Counted from the stretch's first letter, positions 48,774 through 57,053 are shown. The stretch is DNA of 64,000 nucleotides from Prochlorococcus sp. AG-363-P06 (GCA_003280025.1 QCGD01000004.1:1-64000); one strand, 5' to 3'. Translations and numbers: made by a program. Notes: generated by a model not told the origin, from the sequence alone.

Positions 48774-49151
48774 TGAATTTTATAATTAAATAATTGAATA
48801 TAATTTAATACTATCTTGAGATCTTTAAAGGCAAGTCTTATTAAAAATTCAAAAACATATTAATGACAGAAAAAAATTCGAAAAAGAGTTTTATGTATTG
48901 TTGGTACATATTATCTAAAAATACTGAATTTTAATTTTCATTAGAATTCTATTTAAAAACTAATATCCTCTTGAAAAAACATTTTGCTTACGAAAATAAT
49001 GTTTTCTAAAAATTTAGAAAAGATGAAATCAATTAAATTTATTAATTAAAATAAGTAATTTTGCTATTAAAGATAGTCTTTGTTCTTTATAGATATTAAG
49101 TAAAGCTTGATTTATGTTTAATAAATAGTAATTTAGAAAAAAATAAACATT
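48774..49151. other. Intergenic, no supported gene
   Basis: About 380 AT-rich bases. The only candidate is a 23-codon frame from ATG 48863, too short to trust. No repeats or strong hairpins were noticed. Confidence 0.45.
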
Positions 49152-49352
49152 ATGGCTTTACCAGAATTAATATATGCTCCTATTGAGGGAGGCACAATTC
49201 ACAGGTATGAAATTATTGGTGGTAAAAGAAAATTTTTAAGATTCATAGGTTGTTATCTTGGTAAATGCAACTTCCACAAAAGTATTGATGATGCTATTGA
49301 TTACATAAGAAGCCTCAAGGATGTTAAAAATATGAAAAAAGATAATAATTAA
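49152..49352 (+). CDS. Hypothetical protein, 66 aa
   Basis: The small basic, beta-looking protein (MALPELIYAPIEGGTIHRYE, then GKRKFLRFIGCYLGKCNFHK) ends in a helix (DDAIDYIRSLKDVKN). It has two cysteines close together. It seems folded and conserved, but no domain is recognised. It precedes the Rieske gene by about 137 bases. Confidence 0.55.
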   Translation: MALPELIYAPIEGGTIHRYEIIGGKRKFLRFIGCYLGKCNFHKSIDDAIDYIRSLKDVKNMKKDNN

Positions 49353-49489
49353 AAGAAAATATTTAATCTATATGTTGCTTTTTAGTTATTGCTACAAATA
49401 ATATACAATTGTTATTTTAATAGGAATTGAATATTTACTTGAGTTATAGTTCCAAAAGATAACTTGCAATTAATAAAAGAAATTAGTTT

Positions 49490-50806
49490 ATGGAAAATAG
49501 GCAAACTAATTTTTTTAAATCTAAAGACTTTATAGACAATATAAAGCCAATTGAAAAAGGAATAGAAATTGATACTTTTGAGAAGATCGAAAATCAAAAA
49601 GATTTAAATATTGGATTATACGGTTGGTATTCAATTTGCCCATCAAATGAACTAAAAAGAAATAAACCTTTTTATTTTTCACTTTTTGATGAGCCTCTTC
49701 TTCTATTTAGAGATGAGAATACAAATGTAAGGTGTATTAAAAATATTTGTCCCCACAGAGGAGCATCCTTTTATGGAGGTTCAATAAGAGATGGGGAAAT
49801 AACATGTCCATATCATGGAGCAAGATTCTCTTCTGAGGGTAATTGCAAAAATTTAGACAGAATAACATGTACACATATAGTAGATAATAATTATGACAAC
49901 TATGCCAAGAGAATTCATTTATCTCAATACAAAACATTAGAAATAAATAATTATATTTATGTCTACTTTTCAAAAAATTCTAAAACTGATTTAAATGATA
50001 TTAAAGAAGAACAATCCATTACTAATTATGAATTAATTAATAATGGATTTCCCGAAGAGGACTATGTTTTTGAGGAAGTTTTAATTGATTTTAAGTGTGA
50101 CTGGTCAAGGATTATTGAAAATCATTTAGATATACTTCATATATTTTGGGTTCATGGAGACACAATACCAGATAAAGATGTAAATAAAAATGTACTAGTT
50201 AGTTTCAATCAAAAAATAGAAATTAATCCAAAATATATTGAAAGTATTTATTTTTATAAGAGTGATCCTACAAAAGAATTTATAAGGATAAAGTATATAC
50301 CACCAGGAAGAATATTAATTTATAAAGGAAATGCTGCTAATTGTAGATATGTTCAGGTTCTTGACCATATTCCATTAGGTCATAATAAAGCTAGAGTTAT
50401 AGTCAGACATTATAGGAAGTTCCTAAAAAACAAATTCCTTAACAATTTACTACTATTTAAAGAGACTCAAAAAAAGATATTTTATAAGATATTTAATGAA
50501 GATTATATGATTTTAAAAACTCAAACATATAATCATAACTCAGGTCAAATAAAAAAGGATGATATAAAATTATTAGGTGAAGACAGAATGATTAATTACT
50601 TCTGGAAATGGTATAAAAAATCAGAAGATAAAGATCAACCTTGGAAATATAATAAAAATAATAATATCCTAAATGTTTACGATGAGGTAATTTTACAATA
50701 CCCCCCTGAAATAAATCGATATGAGGTTATTAATAATATAAACATTATCAGAAAAACATGTATAAGATTTATAGCTCCTCTTTTATTTTTTATACTAATA
50801 ATATAG
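49490..50806 (+). CDS. Rieske oxygenase of the PaO/Tic55/CAO type with C-terminal membrane anchor
   Basis: The 438-residue product has the Rieske [2Fe-2S] motif CPHRGASF and TCPYHGARF (near residues 88-113). The mononuclear iron triad region ENHLDILHIFWVHGD lies near 204-218. A final hydrophobic segment (about 418-438) probably anchors it in the thylakoid or plasma membrane. This matches pheophorbide a oxygenase, Tic55 and chlorophyllide a oxygenase relatives. Chlorophyll b formation in Prochlorococcus depends on a divergent CAO, but I cannot tell whether this is that gene. It heads an apparent operon with a membrane peptide and an ABC ATPase. Confidence 0.85.
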   Translation: MENRQTNFFKSKDFIDNIKPIEKGIEIDTFEKIENQKDLNIGLYGWYSICPSNELKRNKPFYFSLFDEPLLLFRDENTNVRCIKNICPHRGASFYGGSIRDGEITCPYHGARFSSEGNCKNLDRITCTHIVDNNYDNYAKRIHLSQYKTLEINNYIYVYFSKNSKTDLNDIKEEQSITNYELINNGFPEEDYVFEEVLIDFKCDWSRIIENHLDILHIFWVHGDTIPDKDVNKNVLVSFNQKIEINPKYIESIYFYKSDPTKEFIRIKYIPPGRILIYKGNAANCRYVQVLDHIPLGHNKARVIVRHYRKFLKNKFLNNLLLFKETQKKIFYKIFNEDYMILKTQTYNHNSGQIKKDDIKLLGEDRMINYFWKWYKKSEDKDQPWKYNKNNNILNVYDEVILQYPPEINRYEVINNINIIRKTCIRFIAPLLFFILII

Positions 50807-50811
50807 TTTTC

Positions 50812-50919
50812 ATGAAAAAAGTTAATAGACCTATTTGGCTTAATTGGTTATATCTATTTATATTTATTTTAAGTTCAATTCAATTGTTTATATTTTGGAG
50901 CACTAAGTTAAGTGGTTAA
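50812..50919 (+). CDS. Single-helix membrane peptide, 35 aa
   Basis: ATG 50812, five bases after the Rieske stop; TAA 50917-50919. A basic start (MKKVNRP) precedes one membrane helix (WLYLFIFILSSIQLFIFW). It overlaps the ABC ATPase start by eight bases. Tight packing between two same-strand genes suggests translation. It could be a small partner of the membrane-anchored Rieske protein (inference). Confidence 0.5.
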   Translation: MKKVNRPIWLNWLYLFIFILSSIQLFIFWSTKLSG

Positions 50920-51706
50920 TGAATTTTGGTTTGAAGCAGAAAATATAAGTTGTTATAAGAATGGGTATAAAGTAGTTAAAGATTTAAATTTAAATTTAAA
51001 ATACTCAGAAAATGTTATCATAATGGGACCAAATGGTTCGGGAAAATCCTCTTTAATAGATTTAATTAATAGAAATATATATCCAGTATTGGGGGACAAT
51101 GTTCTTTTAAAAATATTTAATAAAGATCTTATTAATTTATGGGAACTAAGAAAAAGAATAAGTACCGTAAATAGTGAAATTAAGAATAGAATTAATCCAT
51201 ATTTAACAGTTATTGATTTAGTAATAAGTGGTTTATATGGAAAATATTGCCTTATCTCAAAAAAATCTGAAAGAGATATTTCTATAGCAGAAGATGTTAT
51301 AAGTAAAATGAATTTAGTTAATTTGTCTCGAAAATATTTTTCTTATTTATCAGACGGTGAAAAACAAATTGCACTTATTGCTAGAGCTTTAATTAATAAT
51401 CCAGAAATTTTAATCTTAGATGAGCCAATTGCAAATTTAGATTACAGATCTAAGTTTTATATTATTGATAAAATTAATGAATTGTCAAAATTAAATACTA
51501 ATATCTTATGCATAACACATGATCTTACAATGATTACAAAGATTTATGATCGAGTTATATTGTTAAAAGACAGATCGATAATTGCTGATGGAAGTCAAAA
51601 AGAAATTTTAACTAGTAAAAATATTAATAAATTATTTAATATTAATATTGAACTTATTGAGTATAAAGGCAAATGGAATATATACCAGAATTCATATAAT
51701 GATTAA
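50912..51706 (+). CDS. ABC transporter ATP-binding protein (ModF/FhuC-like)
   Basis: The 264-residue ATPase starts at GTG 50912. Walker A is MGPNGSGKSSL, the signature is YLSDGEKQIALIARAL, Walker B is ILILDEPIANLD and the switch His is in CITHDLT. It is closest to the ATPases used for iron-siderophore, metal or molybdate uptake and to stand-alone proteins of that family. No permease gene is adjacent. Its operon position with a Rieske oxygenase and proximity to iron genes suggests a metal-linked role (inference). Confidence 0.85.
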   Translation: MVNEFWFEAENISCYKNGYKVVKDLNLNLKYSENVIIMGPNGSGKSSLIDLINRNIYPVLGDNVLLKIFNKDLINLWELRKRISTVNSEIKNRINPYLTVIDLVISGLYGKYCLISKKSERDISIAEDVISKMNLVNLSRKYFSYLSDGEKQIALIARALINNPEILILDEPIANLDYRSKFYIIDKINELSKLNTNILCITHDLTMITKIYDRVILLKDRSIIADGSQKEILTSKNINKLFNINIELIEYKGKWNIYQNSYND

Positions 51707-51883
51707 AAAAACAATTAATATTGCAATTACAAAAAACATAATTTTTTTATTTGTTATTTGAGAAAAAGTTTTTCTTCCAAATAATGATGATCCACATTTA
51801 AGGCAAACCATCTTGCCTCCCAAGGATCTATCAGAAACAAAAGTAGAACTACCACAATTAAGACAATATTTATTTGAGTTCAT
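51692..51883 (-). CDS. Zinc-ribbon protein with C-terminal membrane anchor, 63 aa
   Basis: ATG 51883 is chosen over an upstream TTG. Two CxxC pairs (YCLNCGS and VCLKCGS), spaced by about 15 residues, form a zinc ribbon, and the last 20 residues are a single membrane helix (IMFFVIAILIVFLIII). The tail-anchored zinc ribbon design suggests a small regulatory or assembly factor at the membrane. Its 3' end overlaps the ABC ATPase end by 15 bases, head-on. Confidence 0.75.
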   Translation of the reverse strand: MNSNKYCLNCGSSTFVSDRSLGGKMVCLKCGSSLFGRKTFSQITNKKIMFFVIAILIVFLIII

Positions 51884-51961
51884 TTTCAAATAGGAATAAC
51901 TTTACTCCATACAAATTATATTCTTTTTTTTGAATGTTAAGAAAGATAAATAAAATGTTTT

Positions 51962-52025
51962 GATAATGAGAATCGCTTGCAATAATACGTTTCATAATGC
52001 ATAATTGATAATAATTCTCATTATC
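51962..52025. promoter_or_regulatory. Fur-box-like inverted repeats upstream of the Crp-family gene
   Basis: GATAATGAGAAT (51962-51973) and ATTCTCATTATC (52014-52025) are perfect 12-base inverted repeats. The right-hand unit is part of GATAATAATTCTCATTATC (52007-52025), which matches the 19-base Fur consensus at 16 positions. The region lies 13 bases upstream of the Crp-family ATG and is shared with the leftward zinc-ribbon gene. Confidence 0.75.
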
Positions 52026-52038
52026 AATGTTTTCGTAG

Positions 52039-52626
52039 ATGACTTTCCGTGCTTATGGGGAATCTCCAAATAAATCAGTAAGAATAATAACTGGGCAATC
52101 AGTGTTAATTGATCCCTCTTCAAGGCCAAAAGGAACTTGTCTTGAAGTTGAAAGTGGTATCGCAAGAGTATATTGTCCTTGCGAAGAAACTGAAGGGATG
52201 ACACTTGCTTTTTTGCAATCAGGAGACCAATTGAGAACTGACCTTTTGTGTAGTGAAGGAGTTTGCGTGGAAGCCTTAACTGATTTATCGTTTCATAGCA
52301 ATGTACATATTGATGAGAATATTGGTTTTGATGCTGTTAATGAATGGACTCTGCAACTCCTTAGGATTAGACATCTTGGTAATGCAGAACAAAGATTACA
52401 AGCATTATTATCAATATTAGTAAATCGATTAGGAAAAAGATGTGGTCAATGGTGTGAATTACCTTTTAGGCTTACACATGAAAGGATAGGGGAGTTAATA
52501 GGCTCAACACGTGTAACATCAACAAGGTTAATATCAAAATTACGTTCATCAGAGTTATTAATTGCTCCTTTAGGAACTCAGACAGTAAGTTTAGCCCCTT
52601 CTTTTATTGAATCTTCACTAATTTAA
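52039..52626 (+). CDS. Crp/Fnr-family transcriptional regulator, iron-linked
   Basis: The 195-residue product has a reduced N-terminal sensor barrel with several cysteines (VYCPCEETEG, LLCSEGVCVEAL). The C-terminal winged helix has the recognition region PFRLTHERIGELIGSTRVTSTRLISKL. Cysteine richness suggests a metal or redox input rather than cAMP. Fur-like boxes directly upstream and the ferritin gene nearby support iron control. In picocyanobacteria an iron-responsive Crp-type regulator near ferritin is known; this gene fits that description. Confidence 0.85.
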   Translation: MTFRAYGESPNKSVRIITGQSVLIDPSSRPKGTCLEVESGIARVYCPCEETEGMTLAFLQSGDQLRTDLLCSEGVCVEALTDLSFHSNVHIDENIGFDAVNEWTLQLLRIRHLGNAEQRLQALLSILVNRLGKRCGQWCELPFRLTHERIGELIGSTRVTSTRLISKLRSSELLIAPLGTQTVSLAPSFIESSLI

Positions 52627-52630
52627 AATA

Positions 52631-52921
52631 ATGAAAGTATCCGAATCAATAATTAATAATCTATTAATAGAAGTCGATACATTAACTTATAGACTTAGAA
52701 GCATTAAGCTATCTTTCCAAACTACTTCTAATGATCGACTAAAAGAGAGATTAATTTATGAAAAAAAGTCTATTTTTGAAAGAGTCAATGAAATAAATAA
52801 AACTGCATTTTACTTAAATAAAAGCGGAAACGAAAAAATTAGTTTTTCTTCTTTATTACTTGAAAAGTCAAGGAGAACTTTAAAAGAAATTAGTACAGAA
52901 AGTAATTTATTTTTTATTTAA
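52631..52921 (+). CDS. Hypothetical helical protein, 96 aa
   Basis: The product is charged and mostly helical (VDTLTYRLRSIKLSFQ, then LLLEKSRRTLKEIS) without recognised domain. It starts five bases after the Crp-family stop, so it is co-transcribed with the regulator, and its end overlaps the ferritin gene by 15 bases, head-on. An iron-regulated accessory protein is inferred from context. Confidence 0.6.
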   Translation: MKVSESIINNLLIEVDTLTYRLRSIKLSFQTTSNDRLKERLIYEKKSIFERVNEINKTAFYLNKSGNEKISFSSLLLEKSRRTLKEISTESNLFFI

Positions 52922-53461
52922 GTCACTATCAATCAAAAGAACAGCAGAAGGTTGTTTATTTGCAAATTTTACTTTTCCAAGAATGTGTGCAAACTCATCT
53001 TCAGAGTTTGTTTGAGCATCAATAATTGGATCTAGAAATACATTAGTCCTTGTATCAGAAATTCTTTCTGAAATTGAATATATTTGTTGTAGAGATGAAG
53101 TTAAATCAGCCTCCATATTAAATGAGTAAGAGACCAAATCCTCAATAGAATCCCAATTCTGAATAGGTTCAGGCAATTCTCTTAATTTAACATTCTGTCC
53201 CCGAGCAATTAAATAATCAGCAAATTTTTGTGCATGTTCCATCTCTCCTTGAGACTCACTAAGAAAAAAAGATGCAAATCCAGCCAAATCGCGCTCCTTG
53301 AACCATAAGTAATTAGAAAAATATTGAACATTAGCATATCTTTCCATTGTTAGATGTTCAAAAAGATTATCCAACAAACCAATATCAATTGGCTGTGCAA
53401 CAGCTCTGCCAGAAGGGCCAAAATTTACTAACTTTTTTGTTTTTAAAATATTCTCAGTCAT
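52907..53461 (-). CDS. Ferritin
   Basis: The 184-residue iron-storage protein has ferroxidase ligands in LFEHLTMERYANVQYF (first Glu) and ESQGEMEHAQKFADYL (Glu and the ExxH pair), with further Glu in the third and fourth helices (NMEADLTSSLQQI, NSEDEFAH). Length is that of bacterial ferritins, and no heme-binding Met of bacterioferritin is evident. A Fur-like box lies upstream at 53547-53565. Confidence 0.95.
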   Translation of the reverse strand: MTENILKTKKLVNFGPSGRAVAQPIDIGLLDNLFEHLTMERYANVQYFSNYLWFKERDLAGFASFFLSESQGEMEHAQKFADYLIARGQNVKLRELPEPIQNWDSIEDLVSYSFNMEADLTSSLQQIYSISERISDTRTNVFLDPIIDAQTNSEDEFAHILGKVKFANKQPSAVLLIDSDLNKK

Positions 53462-53546
53462 TATTTTATAAATAACTTAATTAAATAATACAACATTTTG
53501 TATAAATAAGTAATTAAAAAAATATTTAAATTGTTTTAAATAATAT

Positions 53547-53565
53547 GATAATGAATATCAATAGC
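53547..53565. promoter_or_regulatory. Fur-box-like site between ferritin and the Cys-rich peptide gene
   Basis: GATAATGAATATCAATAGC matches the 19-base Fur consensus at 15 positions. It lies 86 bases upstream of the ferritin start and 12 bases upstream of the divergent Cys-rich peptide ATG, so it may serve both. Confidence 0.55.
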
Positions 53566-53576
53566 AATACATCGAT

Positions 53577-53699
53577 ATGAATTTTGAATACAACGATTCT
53601 GAGTTGCTATTAATTAACAAATTATATGTGAATAAAAAAAAGAAATGTAAAAAGAAAAAATGCTCTAACTGGAAGGGAGGTAAGTGTAACTGTTTATAA
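53577..53699 (+). CDS. Lysine- and cysteine-rich peptide, 40 aa
   Basis: ATG 53577 to TAA 53697-53699. An acidic/hydrophobic N-terminal half is followed by a basic, cysteine-rich end (KKKKCKKKKCSNWKGGKCNC) with four cysteines in 17 residues. It lies next to a Fur-like box, divergent from ferritin and convergent with the iron ABC ATPase. A metal-binding or iron-delivery role is a hypothesis. No family recognised. Confidence 0.55.
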   Translation: MNFEYNDSELLLINKLYVNKKKKCKKKKCSNWKGGKCNCL

Positions 53700-53708
53700 A
53701 AAACTTAT

Positions 53709-54767
53709 TTAAATATATACTTTGTAAGCACCAGGATATAAATAGAAAAAGCTATCTTTATTTATATTAAGAGTACATTTATCTCCAATATTAAGAAGGT
53801 TATTAATATTAGTTCTGACCCTTAAATTTTCTCCATTAATAGATACTTTATACATAAAATATTCTCCTAGGAATTCTTTTGAAATTACAACTGCATTACC
53901 ATTCCTTGATCTATTAATAGAAATAAATTTCGGGGAAATCGAAAGAAATTCTAGATTTTGATTACTTCGTAAATCAAGATTATTTATTTTACCTAAACAA
54001 GAAAAAGAAGAATTATCTTCTTTTCTGATATTTAGAATATTGTTCCCCAAGATGAAACTACTGACAAAAAGAGTTTTAGGATTTTCTAGAAGATTAATTG
54101 GTTTATCAATTTGATGTATTGTACCCTCTTTCATTACCGCAACTTTATCACAAATGGACATAGCCTCTTCAGGGTCGTGCGTAACCATTAATCCACTAGC
54201 ATTACATCTTCTTAGAATGTTTGGAAGCTCACTTCTCAATTTCAATTTGACATGCATATCAAGACTACAAAATGGTTCATCTAATAATATGAAATTTGTT
54301 CCTGGGGCCAAAGCCCTTACAATTGCCAGTCTTTGCTTTTGTCCTCCTGACAATTCATGCGGATACCTACTCAATAAGTTATCAAGACCAACAATATTTA
54401 GTAAATAATCAACCCTAGATCTATCATTCTTATTCTTCAAGCCAAACATTACATTTTCCAGAACAGTTAAATGAGGAAAAAGTGCATAATCCTGAAAAAC
54501 CATGCCAATATTTCTTTTTTCTGGAGTAAGTATTCTTGTTGCACTTGAAATTTCTTTTTCATTTAATGTTATTCTTCCTTTAGAAGGGAATTCGAATCCT
54601 GCTATCAATCTCAAAAGAGTAGTCTTTCCACAACCTGAAGGACCAAGTAAACCTAATAATTCACCAGCCTCAATTTCTAAATTAATTGCATTTAAGATCC
54701 AATTCGAAAGATTTTGTTTATTATATTTATGATGTAAATCATCAATTATTAGCCCCTCTTTTTTCAC
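53709..54767 (-). CDS. futC: Ferric-iron ABC transporter ATPase (FutC/FbpC-like)
   Basis: The 352-residue ATPase starts at GTG 54767. Walker A is GPSGCGKTTLLR, signature LSGGQKQRLAIVRAL, Walker B FILLDEPFCSLD, and a C-terminal TOBE-like regulatory domain spans about residues 235-350. The CysA/PotA-type architecture with ferric-iron neighbours points to FutC. The binding protein (FutA) and permease (FutB) genes are not in this window. It lies beside ferritin, so uptake and storage are encoded together. Confidence 0.8.
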   Translation of the reverse strand: MKKEGLIIDDLHHKYNKQNLSNWILNAINLEIEAGELLGLLGPSGCGKTTLLRLIAGFEFPSKGRITLNEKEISSATRILTPEKRNIGMVFQDYALFPHLTVLENVMFGLKNKNDRSRVDYLLNIVGLDNLLSRYPHELSGGQKQRLAIVRALAPGTNFILLDEPFCSLDMHVKLKLRSELPNILRRCNASGLMVTHDPEEAMSICDKVAVMKEGTIHQIDKPINLLENPKTLFVSSFILGNNILNIRKEDNSSFSCLGKINNLDLRSNQNLEFLSISPKFISINRSRNGNAVVISKEFLGEYFMYKVSINGENLRVRTNINNLLNIGDKCTLNINKDSFFYLYPGAYKVYI

Positions 54768-54864
54768 TAAAAACTATTACTTTAAAATTATTAAATTAGC
54801 AGAAAATATTCAACAAAAATAATGCTTGTATAATTTTATACATCGATCAAAGAATCTAAATGAA

Positions 54865-55518
54865 ATGAGAAAGATTGAAAGAGCCGAAATAATCCTCAAA
54901 GAGCTTAAAAAACTATATCCATCACCACCAATACCTCTTGACCATACAAATGCTTTCACACTATTAGTGGCAGTAGTTTTAAGTGCTCAATCAACAGATA
55001 AGAAAGTTAATGAATTAACTAAGGAATTATTTAAAGTAGCAGATAATCCTGAAAAAATGGTAAAGCTTGGAATAACAGGAATATATCAATATATAAAACA
55101 ATTAGGTCTATCTAATCAGAAATCAAAAAATATTTTTCATCTGTCAATGCTACTTGTCGAAAGATTTAACAAACAAGTCCCAAATACTTATAAAGAACTT
55201 GAATCTCTTCCAGGAGTAGGTCATAAAACTGCATCAGTTATAATGGCACAAGTTTTTAATATTCCTTCATTTCCAGTTGATACTCACATACATCGTTTAT
55301 CACAAAGATGGGGTTTAACGAAAGGGGACAATGTAATACAGACAGAAAAGGATCTCAAAAGAATATTCCCTAGTACTGAATGGAATAAATTACACTTACA
55401 AATAATCTTCTACGGAAGAGAATATTGCACAGCAAGAGGATGTGATGGGACAAAATGCTATATTTGCAGAACTCTTTATCCCAAAAGAAAAAGTAAGTTC
55501 ATATGTAAAAAGCCTTAA
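54865..55518 (+). CDS. nth: Endonuclease III (base-excision DNA glycosylase)
   Basis: ATG 54865 gives 217 residues; the TTG 39 bases earlier is less likely. The helix-hairpin-helix with catalytic Lys and Asp is clear (LPGVGHKTASVI, then FPVDTHIHRLSQRWG). It removes oxidised pyrimidines. The C-terminal cysteines read C-x4-C-x4-C-x2-C with a last Cys 12 residues later, which departs from the usual C-x6-C-x2-C-x5-C of the [4Fe-4S] cluster. Confidence 0.93.
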   Translation: MRKIERAEIILKELKKLYPSPPIPLDHTNAFTLLVAVVLSAQSTDKKVNELTKELFKVADNPEKMVKLGITGIYQYIKQLGLSNQKSKNIFHLSMLLVERFNKQVPNTYKELESLPGVGHKTASVIMAQVFNIPSFPVDTHIHRLSQRWGLTKGDNVIQTEKDLKRIFPSTEWNKLHLQIIFYGREYCTARGCDGTKCYICRTLYPKRKSKFICKKP

Positions 55519-55555
55519 AAATAAATATAATTATTAAATTAGCTTTTGTAAAATT

Positions 55556-56215
55556 ATGAACATAGCAATTTCAGGCGCATCAGGGAAAACAGGTTTTAGA
55601 ATTGCCGAAGAAGCAGTTAAAAAAGGATTAAAAGTAAGGCAAATAATTAGAAAAAACTCAGTAGTTGGTGCTGGACTTGAAAATATAGAAACGATTAGGG
55701 TCTCATTAGATAATAAAAAAGAATTAGATAAATCTTTAGAGAATATAGATACTTTAGTAATTGCTACTGGTGCAAGAGCATCTTTAGATTTAACTGGACC
55801 AGCAAAGGTTGATGCTTTAGGTGTGTATAGACAATTACAGAGTTGCAAAAGAGTTGGTGTTAAAAGAGTAATATTAGTAAGTTCTTTGTGTACAGGTAAA
55901 CTTTTTCACCCATTAAATTTATTTGGGCTAATTCTAATCTGGAAAAAAATAGGTGAGAATTACATACGAAATTCAAGCTTAGACTGGACTATTATTAGAC
56001 CTGGAGGATTAAAAGAAAGTGAAGATATAAAGTTAGAAAGAATTGAATACTCAAAAGAAGACACTCAAATTAAGGGCTCAATACCCAGAAGACTGGTCGC
56101 AAAGTGTTGTATAGATTCTCTAAACAATAAGGAATCAATTAACAAAATAATTGAAGTTACAAGTTCACCTGATAATAAAAAAATTTCTTTTAAAAAAGCT
56201 ATGCAAATGATTTAA
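55556..56215 (+). CDS. Atypical SDR/NmrA-like NAD(P)-binding protein
   Basis: The 219-residue product has the nucleotide-binding motif ISGASGKTGFRIAEEA and the later VSSLCTG and TIIRPGGL segments of atypical short-chain reductases (the group that includes Ycf39 and chloroplast relatives). No complete YxxxK active site is seen. Function is probably as a chaperone or regulator near photosystem assembly or isoprenoid metabolism; not assignable. It shares its strand with nth and the small gene after it. Confidence 0.8.
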   Translation: MNIAISGASGKTGFRIAEEAVKKGLKVRQIIRKNSVVGAGLENIETIRVSLDNKKELDKSLENIDTLVIATGARASLDLTGPAKVDALGVYRQLQSCKRVGVKRVILVSSLCTGKLFHPLNLFGLILIWKKIGENYIRNSSLDWTIIRPGGLKESEDIKLERIEYSKEDTQIKGSIPRRLVAKCCIDSLNNKESINKIIEVTSSPDNKKISFKKAMQMI

Positions 56216-56240
56216 AAGATGTAAATATATAAATAAAACC

Positions 56241-56429
56241 ATGCAAATAAATCCCAAAATTGATGCATTACAATTGATGCTTACAGATTTAAGAACAAGA
56301 AATGAACCAATAAGACATAAAGCTGCGTTTAAAGGTTGTCAGCCAGAATTTCAAACTCTTGTTTCTAGGTTAATAAAGCAATTGGAGGATGAATTAATTT
56401 CTGAGAAACTCAATAACCGTTATAATTAA
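56241..56429 (+). CDS. Small conserved-looking soluble protein, 62 aa
   Basis: A basic helical protein (KIDALQLMLTDLRTRNEPIR, then FQTLVSRLIKQLEDELISEK). Short intergenic spacing (25 bases) to the SDR gene suggests co-transcription. No family recognised. Confidence 0.6.
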   Translation: MQINPKIDALQLMLTDLRTRNEPIRHKAAFKGCQPEFQTLVSRLIKQLEDELISEKLNNRYN

Positions 56430-56441
56430 GTAAAAATTAGG

Positions 56442-57053
56442 TTACTTAAAAGAAAGTAAATAATCCAATTTTGCTTGTTTTGAAAGCTCATCATATCCAC
56501 CAAAAAATCTATTATCCAAAAATATTTGTGGAAAAGTATTATGATTACTTTGATTCATAACTTTTTTAAAGCTATCATCATTCTCAATTAGAATAGATTG
56601 ATGGGGAATAGATAATGAATTAAGCAATCTAACAGCTCTTTTTGACCAAGGACAATCTTTCAAAATATATATTTTCACTCTTGAATTATTTTCATTCAAT
56701 GTTTTATTTGAAATTTCAATAATCTTTTGTTCAAAAGAAAGTAAGAATATATCGGTACCTTTTTTTACAATACAGCCCTCCTCTAAATGTCCTCCAAAAA
56801 CATTACATCCCTCATCAGCGAAACTCAAATGAAGATGTACTTCACCTTTATTAAAATGACCATTAAGAGATACTATTTCTAAGTTCCCTTCAAATTTATT
56901 AATTTCTTGATTTCCAGGGCACTGAATACAAACCTGTCTAAGATTTCCAACTACACCTGAAACATAACCATATATTTGATTTAAGAGAGAATACTCTTTA
57001 ATACAAGAAATCAAATCAGATTCTGGAGATAGCTTTAAGCTATGCGGATGCAT
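56442..57053 (-). CDS. Fusion of PPC (DUF296) domain with a monothiol glutaredoxin domain
   Basis: ATG 57053 is chosen over TTG 57071. Residues 1-115 fit the PPC/DUF296 fold found in AT-hook proteins and small bacterial proteins (VSLNGHFNKGEVHLHLSFAD, then FGGHLEEGC). Residues about 126-203 form a glutaredoxin domain with active site KDCPWSKRA, the cis-Pro region NTFPQIFLD and the GGYDEL glutathione-binding end. CPWS has one active cysteine, so the domain is monothiol-like. The fusion suggests redox control of a ligand-binding PPC unit. Confidence 0.8.
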   Translation of the reverse strand: MHPHSLKLSPESDLISCIKEYSLLNQIYGYVSGVVGNLRQVCIQCPGNQEINKFEGNLEIVSLNGHFNKGEVHLHLSFADEGCNVFGGHLEEGCIVKKGTDIFLLSFEQKIIEISNKTLNENNSRVKIYILKDCPWSKRAVRLLNSLSIPHQSILIENDDSFKKVMNQSNHNTFPQIFLDNRFFGGYDELSKQAKLDYLLSFK

